Source of the DNA: Rivibacter sp049446155
GTDB taxonomy: Bacteria; Pseudomonadota; Gammaproteobacteria; Burkholderiales; Burkholderiaceae_C
Direction of reading: 5' to 3'
NCBI RefSeq assembly: GCF_049446155.1
Contig: NZ_JBMSEE010000011.1
Coordinates: 124,001 to 188,000 of the forward strand
Length of the DNA stretch: 64,000 bases
In this document: positions 58,499 to 64,000 of the stretch, in pieces
How positions within the stretch are numbered: the stretch's first letter is position 1
Layout: the number at the start of each line of letters is the position of its first letter
The notes under the pieces: model-generated
The model's input: the letters and a program-made list of their open reading frames with translations, nothing else
Databases searched by the model: none
Told to the model about the DNA's origin: nothing
Program-made: the position numbers and the translations under genes

Positions 58499-58573
58499 AT
58501 GACCTGGGAAACCCCGCAAGCCCGTGATCTGCGCTTCGGCTTCGAGATCACGATGTACATCTCGGCGCGCTAA
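58499..58573 (+). CDS. pqqA: PQQ precursor peptide
   Basis: A peptide of 24 residues whose Glu16 and Tyr20 (FEITMYI) are the atoms' source for pyrroloquinoline quinone. PqqE crosslinks these two side chains on the PqqD-bound peptide. The spacing E-x3-Y, the WxxP start and the length are all canonical. AAGGAG lies 7 bases before the ATG. It is followed by a hairpin and then by pqqB. Confidence 0.96.
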   Translation: MTWETPQARDLRFGFEITMYISAR

Positions 58574-58586
58574 GCCCCGAGCCGCG

Positions 58587-58615
58587 GAGCCCGCCACCCG
58601 GCGGGCTCTCTCGTT
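58587..58615 (+). terminator. Attenuator-like hairpin between pqqA and pqqB
   Basis: A perfect 9-bp stem GAGCCCGCC/GGCGGGCTC with a 4-base loop (58587-58608) is followed by TCTCGTTT. The weak T-run suggests partial termination, which would give more precursor peptide mRNA than enzyme mRNA, as known for other pqq operons. Confidence 0.6.
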
Positions 58616-58638
58616 TCCGAACCACCCCTTTTCCTGCG

Positions 58639-59571
58639 ATGCGCATCACGGTGCTCGGCTCGGCCGCCGGCGGCGGCTTTCCGCAGTGGAACTGCAACTG
58701 CCGCAACTGCGCCGGCGTGCGCAGCGGGTCGCTGCGCGCCAAGGCGCGCACGCAGTCGTCGATCTTCGTCCAGCCCGGCAACGGGAGCGACGGAGGCGTC
58801 GACGGCCTGCTGATCAACGCCTCGCCCGACATCCTCACGCAGATCCAGCGCAACCCGGCGCTGCAGCCGGCGCGCGGGCTGCGCGACACGGCCATTGCCG
58901 GCGTCGTGCTGATCGACGGCCAGATCGACCACGCCACCGGCCTGTTCATGCTGCGCGAGCGCACGAGCCCGCTGCCGCTGTGGTGCACCGACCCCGTCCA
59001 TGAGGATCTCAGCACCGGCAACCCGGTGCTGCGGGTGCTGCAGCACTACTGCGGCACCGCGCGCGAGCGCATCCCGCTCGACGGCCGCGCGTTCTCGTCG
59101 CCGGCCGTGCCGGACCTGCTGCTGCGCGCGATGCCGCTGTCCAGCAAGGCCGCGCCCTACTCGCCGCACCGCGAGGCGCAGGTGCCGGGCGACAACATCG
59201 GGCTTTCGATCACCGATCGCGCCAGCGGGCGCTCGGTGTTCTACGCGCCCGGCCTCGGCGAGATCGACGAGCGCGTGTTCGACGCAATGAGCACCGCCGA
59301 CGCGGTGATGGTCGACGGCACCTTCTGGACCGACGACGAGATGACCTCGCTGGGCATCAGCGGCAAGACCGCGCGCTCGATCGGCCACCTGCCCCAGTCC
59401 GGCCCCGGCGGCATGATCGAGTGGCTGTCCCGGCTGCCGGCGCGCACCCGCAAGCTGCTGATCCACATCAACAACACCAACCCCATCCTCGACGAGGACT
59501 CGCCGCAGCGTGCCGCGCTGGCCGCCGCGGGCATCGATGTGTGCGAGGACAGCCAGGTGATCACGCCATGA
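58639..59571 (+). CDS. pqqB: PqqB, metallo-hydrolase fold hydroxylase
   Basis: A protein of 310 residues with the PqqB start RITVLGSAAGGGFPQWNCNCRNCAG and a metallo-beta-lactamase-like fold (LLINASPDILTQI, IDHATGLFMLRE, VMVDGTFWTDDEM). It acts in the PQQ pathway between peptide release and ring closure and is described as an iron-dependent hydroxylase in vitro. The stop overlaps the pqqC start by 4 bases. Confidence 0.95.
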   Translation: MRITVLGSAAGGGFPQWNCNCRNCAGVRSGSLRAKARTQSSIFVQPGNGSDGGVDGLLINASPDILTQIQRNPALQPARGLRDTAIAGVVLIDGQIDHATGLFMLRERTSPLPLWCTDPVHEDLSTGNPVLRVLQHYCGTARERIPLDGRAFSSPAVPDLLLRAMPLSSKAAPYSPHREAQVPGDNIGLSITDRASGRSVFYAPGLGEIDERVFDAMSTADAVMVDGTFWTDDEMTSLGISGKTARSIGHLPQSGPGGMIEWLSRLPARTRKLLIHINNTNPILDEDSPQRAALAAAGIDVCEDSQVITP

Positions 59572-60323
59572 CGATGCGCGCCGACATGCTCAAGCCCGTG
59601 GGTTCGGCCCACGACGGCGAACCCGCCTGGGACCGCACCGCCTTCGAGGCCCAGCTGCGCGAGCGCGGCAAGAGCTATCACATCCACCACCCGTTCAACG
59701 TGATGCTCAACACCGGCCGTGCCACGCCCGAGCAGATCCGCGGCTGGGTGGCCAACCGCTTCTACTACCAGATCGCGATTCCGGTGAAGGACGCGGCGGT
59801 GATGGCCAACTGCCCCGACCGCGCCGTGCGCCGCGGCTGGGTGCAGCGCATCCTCGACCACGACGGCTTCGAGCTCGGCGGTATAAGCGATGCCGGCGGC
59901 ATCGAGGCCTGGCTGCGGCTGGCCGAGGCGGTGGGTCTTTCGCGCGACGAGGTGGAAGACCTGCGCCACGTGGTGCCCGGCGTGCGCTTCGCGGTCGACG
60001 CCTACGTCAGCTTCGCGCGCAAGGCGCCGTGGCAGGAAGCGGTGTGCTCGTCGCTGACCGAACTCTTCGCGCCCGAGATCCACAAGCAGCGCCTGGCGAC
60101 CTGGCCCGAGCACTATCCGTGGATCGACAGCGAGGGCCTGACCTACTTCCGCAACCGCGTCAGCCAGGCGCGGCGCGACGTCGAGCAGGGCCTGTCGATC
60201 ACGCTCGACCACTTCACGACGCGCGCGCTGCAGGAACGCGCGCTGCAGGTGCTGCAGTTCAAGCTCGACATCCTGTGGTCGATGAACGACGCGATGGCCA
60301 CGCGCTACGGGGTGAACACGTGA
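59568..60323 (+). CDS. pqqC: Pyrroloquinoline-quinone synthase
   Basis: An oxidase of 251 residues that carries out the final ring closure and eight-electron oxidation to PQQ without a cofactor. Typical sequence includes YHIHHPFNVMLNTGRATPEQIRGWVANRFYYQ and RILDHDGFE, and the end QFKLDILWSMNDAM. I chose the ATG at 59568, which overlaps the pqqB stop (ATGA). MRADMLKP, two codons later, would also work. Confidence 0.96.
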   Translation: MTMRADMLKPVGSAHDGEPAWDRTAFEAQLRERGKSYHIHHPFNVMLNTGRATPEQIRGWVANRFYYQIAIPVKDAAVMANCPDRAVRRGWVQRILDHDGFELGGISDAGGIEAWLRLAEAVGLSRDEVEDLRHVVPGVRFAVDAYVSFARKAPWQEAVCSSLTELFAPEIHKQRLATWPEHYPWIDSEGLTYFRNRVSQARRDVEQGLSITLDHFTTRALQERALQVLQFKLDILWSMNDAMATRYGVNT

Positions 60324-60598
60324 CTGAAGCGCTTTCGCTCGACCTGAAGCCGCGCATCGGCGCGGGCTTCCGGCTGCAGTGGGAGCCGGTGCAAAACGCT
60401 CACGTGCTGCTCTATCCGGAAGGCATGGTGCAGCTCAACGGCAGCGCCGGCGAGATCATGAAGCGCTGCAACGGCGAGTCGACGCTGGGCGAGATCGTGG
60501 TCGATCTCGAACGTACGTTCAACGCGCAGGGATTGTCGAAGGACGTCCTGGGCTTCGTCGAGATCGCCGCGAAGCAGCGCTGGCTGGAATGGACATGA
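60320..60598 (+). CDS. pqqD: PqqD peptide chaperone
   Basis: A protein of 92 residues with the PqqD/RRE fold (LKPRIGAGFRLQWEPVQNAHVLLYPEGMVQLNGSAGEIMKRCNG). It binds PqqA and presents it to PqqE. The GTG start overlaps the pqqC stop, and the stop overlaps pqqE, so all three are coupled. It is a separate gene here, not fused to pqqC or pqqE as in some methylotrophs. Confidence 0.95.
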   Translation: MTEALSLDLKPRIGAGFRLQWEPVQNAHVLLYPEGMVQLNGSAGEIMKRCNGESTLGEIVVDLERTFNAQGLSKDVLGFVEIAAKQRWLEWT

Positions 60599-61725
60599 AG
60601 CCCGAAGCCTCGCCGCGCCCCGGCCCGCCGCTGTGGCTGCTGGCCGAAGTCACGCACCGCTGTCCGCTGCACTGCGTGTTCTGCTTCAACCCGGTCGACT
60701 ACGCGACGCACGAGCAGGAGCTCTCCACTGACGACTGGCTGCGCGTGCTGCGCGAGGCGCGCGAGCAAGGCGCGGTGCAATGCGGCTTCTCCGGCGGCGA
60801 GCCGCTGGTGCGAGACGACCTGGAGATCCTGGTCGCCGAGGCCCATCGCCTGGGCTACTACACCAACCTGCTGACCTCGGGCGTCGGCCTCACCGAGGCA
60901 CGCGCCGCCGCGCTCAAGGCCGCGGGCCTGGACCACGTGCAGCTGTCGTTCCAGGATTCCACGCGCGAGATGAACGACTTCCTCTCGCACACCAGGACCT
61001 TCGAGCTCAAGCAGCGCGTCGCGAAGCTGATCAAGGCCAACGGCTGGCCGATGGTGATGAACGTGGTGATCCACCGCATGAACATCGACCACGTCGACCG
61101 CATCATCGGCATGGCGCACGAGCTGGGCGCCGAGTACGTGGAGCTGGCCAACACGCAGTACTACTCCTGGGCCTTCCTCAACCGCGCGCAGCTGCTGCCC
61201 ACGCGCGAGCAGCTGCGGCGCGCCGAGCAGGTCACCGACGCCTGGCGCGCCCGGCTCGGCAACGAGATGAAGCTGTTCTTCGTCGCGCCCGACTACCACG
61301 AGGCGCGCCCGAAGAAGTGCATGAACGGCTGGGGCAACGTCTTCCTGACGATCGCGCCCGACGGCACCGCCTTGCCCTGCCACACCGCGCGCATGCTGCC
61401 GGGCCTCTCGTTCCCCAACGTGCGCGAATCGAGCATCCGCGACATCTGGTTCGACAGCGAGGGCTTCAACCGCTTTCGCGGCACCGGCTGGATGAAGGAG
61501 CCCTGCCGCAGCTGCGACCAGCGCGAGGCCGACCTCGGCGGCTGCCGCTGCCAGGCCTTCCTGATCGCCGGCGACGCCGCCGTGGCCGACCCGGTGTGCA
61601 GCAAGAGCCCGCACCACGCCAAGGTGCAAGAAGCGGTGGCGCAGGCCGAGCGCGGCGAGCCGGTCGCGCAGCCGCTGGTGTTCCGCGATCCCGCCAGTTC
61701 GCGGCGGCTGGCGAGCACCAGCTGA
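60595..61725 (+). CDS. pqqE: PqqE radical SAM peptide crosslinking enzyme
   Basis: A protein of 376 residues. The radical SAM cluster is Cys23, Cys27 and Cys30 (HRCPLHCVFC), followed by FSGGEPLVRDDL. The C-terminal SPASM region has cysteines in KKCMNGWG, LPCHTA, PCRSCDQ, GGCRCQAF and DPVCSKSP. It forms the Glu-Tyr carbon-carbon bond in PqqA. I chose the ATG at 60595, which overlaps the pqqD stop; an ATG two codons earlier is also in frame. Confidence 0.96.
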   Translation: MKPEASPRPGPPLWLLAEVTHRCPLHCVFCFNPVDYATHEQELSTDDWLRVLREAREQGAVQCGFSGGEPLVRDDLEILVAEAHRLGYYTNLLTSGVGLTEARAAALKAAGLDHVQLSFQDSTREMNDFLSHTRTFELKQRVAKLIKANGWPMVMNVVIHRMNIDHVDRIIGMAHELGAEYVELANTQYYSWAFLNRAQLLPTREQLRRAEQVTDAWRARLGNEMKLFFVAPDYHEARPKKCMNGWGNVFLTIAPDGTALPCHTARMLPGLSFPNVRESSIRDIWFDSEGFNRFRGTGWMKEPCRSCDQREADLGGCRCQAFLIAGDAAVADPVCSKSPHHAKVQEAVAQAERGEPVAQPLVFRDPASSRRLASTS

Positions 61726-61745
61726 TCGAGTCCGGCGCGCATCGC

Positions 61746-61751
61746 GATAAT
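61746..61751 (+). promoter_or_regulatory. -10 element immediately upstream of ribF
   Basis: GATAAT ends 6 bases before the ribF ATG, so a transcript starting at the usual distance would begin at or near the start codon. No good -35 is visible at the matching position. It may give a leaderless ribF mRNA in addition to read-through from pqqE. Confidence 0.3.
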
Positions 61752-61757
61752 CCCGCG

Positions 61758-62771
61758 ATGCGCGTCTTCCGCGGCTTCAACCACCCCGACCTCGCTGCGG
61801 CCTGCGCGGTCACCATCGGCAATTTCGACGGCGTCCACCGCGGTCACCAGGCCATGCTGGCCCTGCTGACCAACGAGGCGCGCCACCGCGGCGTGCCAAG
61901 CTGCGTGCTGAGCTTCGAGCCGCATCCGCGCGATTTCTTCGCCAGGCGTGCCGGCCAGCCGCAGGCGGCGCCGGCGCGCATCGCGACGCTGCGCGACAAG
62001 CTCGCCGAGCTCGAGCGCTGCGGCGTCGACCAGACGGTGATCCTGCGCTTCGACGAGCGCTTCGCGGCGCAATCGCCACAGGCCTTCATCGACGACGTGC
62101 TGGTCAAGGGCCTGGGCGCGCGCTACGTGTTGGTCGGCGACGACTTCCGCTTCGGCGCCCGGCGCGCCGGCGACTACGCCTTGCTCGACGCCGCCGGCGA
62201 AGCGGCCGGCTTCGACGTTGCGCGCATGCTCAGCTACGAGGTCCACGGCCTGCGCGTGTCCAGCTCCGCCGTGCGCGAGGCGCTGGCCGGCGGCGACATG
62301 GCGCTGGCCGCCTCGCTGCTCGGACGGCCCTACAGCATCAGCGGCCACGTGGTGCACGGACGCAAGCTCGGCCGCGAACTCGGCGCGCGGGAGATCGGTG
62401 GCTTTCGCACCCTGAACCTGCGCTTCCATCACCCCAAGCCGGCCGCGATGGGCATCTTCGTGGTGCGCACCCACGGCCTGCCGGGCGGCCCGCTCGACGG
62501 CGTCGCGAGCCTGGGCGTGCGTCCGACCGTGGAAGACGCGGGCCGCGTGCTGCTCGAGGTGCACTGCCTCGAGTGGCCTCAGCGCCTCGGCGCCGAGGGG
62601 GGCTACGGTAAACTCGTGCGCGTGGAACTGCTGCACAAACTGCGCGACGAGCTTCGCTTCGACAGCCTCGCCGCGCTGACCGACGCGATTGCCAAGGACG
62701 TGGCCGACGCCCGCGCCTGGCTCGCCGCGCACGCGTCCGAACGCCGCCAGACCACGCGCGACCGAATTTGA
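61758..62771 (+). CDS. ribF: Bifunctional riboflavin kinase/FAD synthetase
   Basis: A protein of 337 residues. The N-terminal FMN adenylyltransferase has TIGNFDGVHRGHQAML near 19-34 and the VSSSAVREAL region. The C-terminal riboflavin kinase has GRKLGRELG, the RFHHPKPAAMGIFVV region, SLGVRPTV and a final VELLHKLRDELRFDSL. It makes FMN and then FAD from riboflavin. ribF followed by ileS is a common order in proteobacteria. Confidence 0.94.
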   Translation: MRVFRGFNHPDLAAACAVTIGNFDGVHRGHQAMLALLTNEARHRGVPSCVLSFEPHPRDFFARRAGQPQAAPARIATLRDKLAELERCGVDQTVILRFDERFAAQSPQAFIDDVLVKGLGARYVLVGDDFRFGARRAGDYALLDAAGEAAGFDVARMLSYEVHGLRVSSSAVREALAGGDMALAASLLGRPYSISGHVVHGRKLGRELGAREIGGFRTLNLRFHHPKPAAMGIFVVRTHGLPGGPLDGVASLGVRPTVEDAGRVLLEVHCLEWPQRLGAEGGYGKLVRVELLHKLRDELRFDSLAALTDAIAKDVADARAWLAAHASERRQTTRDRI

Positions 62772-62910
62772 CGCTGGCCGCGACGCCGCCGACGCCACCC
62801 CGCGCGCCGGCCCCGCGAGCCCCCGCCGGCTGCCCGCCGACGGGACCACGATCCAGGCGAAGCCTCATTGCCCTTCGCCGACAACGCGCACCAGGCTGCG
62901 CGACCGCGCC

Positions 62911-64000
62911 ATGAACGACAAGACCACCGACTACCGCGCCACCCTCAACCTGCCGGACACGCCCTTCCCGATGCGCGGCGACCTGCCCAAGCGCGAGCCG
63001 GGCTGGGTGAAGAAGTGGAACGACGAAGGCACCTACCAGCGCCTGCGCGACGCGCGCGTGGGCCGTCCGAAGTTCGTGCTGCACGACGGCCCGCCGTACG
63101 CCAACGGCGCGCTGCACATCGGCCACGCGCTCAACAAGGTGCTCAAGGACATGATCGTCAAGTCCCGGCAGCTGGCCGGCTACGACGCGCGCTACGTGCC
63201 GGGCTGGGACTGCCACGGCCTGCCGATCGAGAACCAGATCGAGAAGACCTTCGGCCGCGGCCTCTCGCGCGACGAGGTGCAGGCCAAGAGCCGCGCCTAC
63301 GCGACCGAGCAGATCGCTCAGCAGATGGCCGACTTCCAGCGCCTGGGCGTGCTGGGCGACTGGGGCCGGCCCTATCGCACGATGGACTTCGGCAACGAGG
63401 CCGGTGAGATCCGCGCGCTCAAGCGCCTGATGGAGCGCGGCTTCGTCTACCGCGGCCTGAAGCCGGTCTACTGGTGCTTCGACTGCGCAAGCTCCCTGGC
63501 CGAGTTCGAGATCGAATACGCCGACAAGGTCTCGCCCACCGTCGACGTGGCCTTCCTGTGCGCCGAGCCCGACAAGCTCGCCGCCGCGTTCGGCCTGAAG
63601 CGGCTCGCCAAGGACGCCTTCGTGGTGATCTGGACCACGACGCCCTGGACCATCCCCGCCAACCAGGCGCTGAACCTGAACCCGACGCTGGATTACGCGC
63701 TGGTCGACACCGAGCGCGGCCTGATGCTGGTGGCGCAGGCGCTGGTCGAGAAATGCCTCGAGCGCTGGGGCCTCACGGGCACCGTGGTCGCCACGACCAA
63801 GGGCCAGGCGCTCGACCGCATCGACTTCTTCCATCCGCTGGCCGCCGTGCACCCGGGCTACAACCGCCGCAGCCCGGTCTACCTGGCCGACTACGCGACC
63901 GCCGAAGACGGCACCGGCATCGTCCACTCGGCGCCGGCCTACGGCATCGACGACTTCAACTCGTGCATGGCCCATGGCCTGAAGCACGACCTGATCCTGA
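62911..64000 (+). CDS. ileS: Isoleucyl-tRNA synthetase (5' part; runs off the window)
   Basis: The first 363 codons of a class I synthetase. The HIGH motif is at residues 69-72 (YANGALHIGHALNK), followed by GWDCHGLPIE, the WTTTPWTIPANQAL editing-domain block and GTGIVHSAPAYG. The start MNDKTTDYRATLNLPDTPFPMRG is standard for betaproteobacteria. The gene continues past base 64000. It lies 139 bases after ribF; that gap holds no further gene that I can support. Confidence 0.95.
   Translation, partial: MNDKTTDYRATLNLPDTPFPMRGDLPKREPGWVKKWNDEGTYQRLRDARVGRPKFVLHDGPPYANGALHIGHALNKVLKDMIVKSRQLAGYDARYVPGWDCHGLPIENQIEKTFGRGLSRDEVQAKSRAYATEQIAQQMADFQRLGVLGDWGRPYRTMDFGNEAGEIRALKRLMERGFVYRGLKPVYWCFDCASSLAEFEIEYADKVSPTVDVAFLCAEPDKLAAAFGLKRLAKDAFVVIWTTTPWTIPANQALNLNPTLDYALVDTERGLMLVAQALVEKCLERWGLTGTVVATTKGQALDRIDFFHPLAAVHPGYNRRSPVYLADYATAEDGTGIVHSAPAYGIDDFNSCMAHGLKHDLIL

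Noticed and set aside
62772..62910. Possible small gene between ribF and ileS
   Set aside because: The frame starting at 62868 overlaps ileS out of frame and reads as its shadow. Nothing else is supported in the gap.

Overview
This 64 kb window is a GC-rich (about 70%) piece of bacterial chromosome with dense, mostly short-spaced operons. Gene content and neighbourhoods point to a betaproteobacterium of the order Burkholderiales, probably in the Comamonadaceae/Sphaerotilaceae range (inference). The signs are DUF3579 beside argD-argF, a BPSS1780-type membrane protein, a Bug/TctC-type solute-binding protein, pimeloyl-CoA dehydrogenase-type acyl-CoA dehydrogenases, and short intergenic palindromic repeats of a style familiar from that group. 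I see no rRNA, tRNA, CRISPR array, transposase, integrase or prophage gene. No stretch longer than 300 bases lacks a gene; the longest gap (58238-58498, 261 bases) is a regulatory region.

Layout. 0-7 kb: end of an unknown gene, a membrane protein, DUF3579, then argD-argF running into a tightly overlapped set of a HipA-like kinase, a DUF3037 protein, a metallophosphoesterase and a Ser/Thr kinase fused to a universal stress domain. 7-12.9 kb: small envelope and stress genes, a methyltransferase, a GlxA-type regulator, the divergent ohrR/ohr peroxide pair with visible operators, and the Rho inhibitor rof. 12.9-18 kb: a hexarate locus (garD, orphan TctC binding protein, talarate/galactarate dehydratase, LacI-type repressor with two matching operators). 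18.9-29.8 kb: a tryptophan degradation locus. kynB-kynU-kynA (tryptophan to anthranilate) is divergent from a seven-gene operon that activates anthranilate to its CoA thioester and breaks it down aerobically by the 2-aminobenzoyl-CoA monooxygenase/reductase route; the two promoters overlap.

29.8-34.3 kb: a two-component system plus PepSY protein, divergent from a cytochrome c / diheme cytochrome / cytochrome b561 / rubredoxin set. 34.4-46.3 kb: mostly small conserved proteins, argG, an amino-acid ABC binding protein and permease without an ATPase, a TauE-type exporter with its LysR regulator, a BON-LysM protein and a pterin dehydratase. 46.3-58 kb: an intradiol dioxygenase, murB/yajQ, a retropepsin-like protein, a pair of pimeloyl-CoA dehydrogenase-type subunits, small housekeeping and detoxification genes, and a NarL-type two-component system. 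58.5-64 kb: a complete pqqABCDE operon, ribF and the 5' part of ileS.

The most unusual structure is a set of short palindromic elements (families A, B, C and D here). Copies of A and B begin 0-10 bases after a stop codon. One element (C2) lies inside the start of the SDR gene, is open in the reading frame and leaves no alternative start codon after it. Another (B2) probably forms the N-terminus of the retropepsin-like protein, and A1 and D give in-frame extensions of garD and a histidine kinase. This resembles the in-gene insertion behaviour of Rickettsia palindromic elements.
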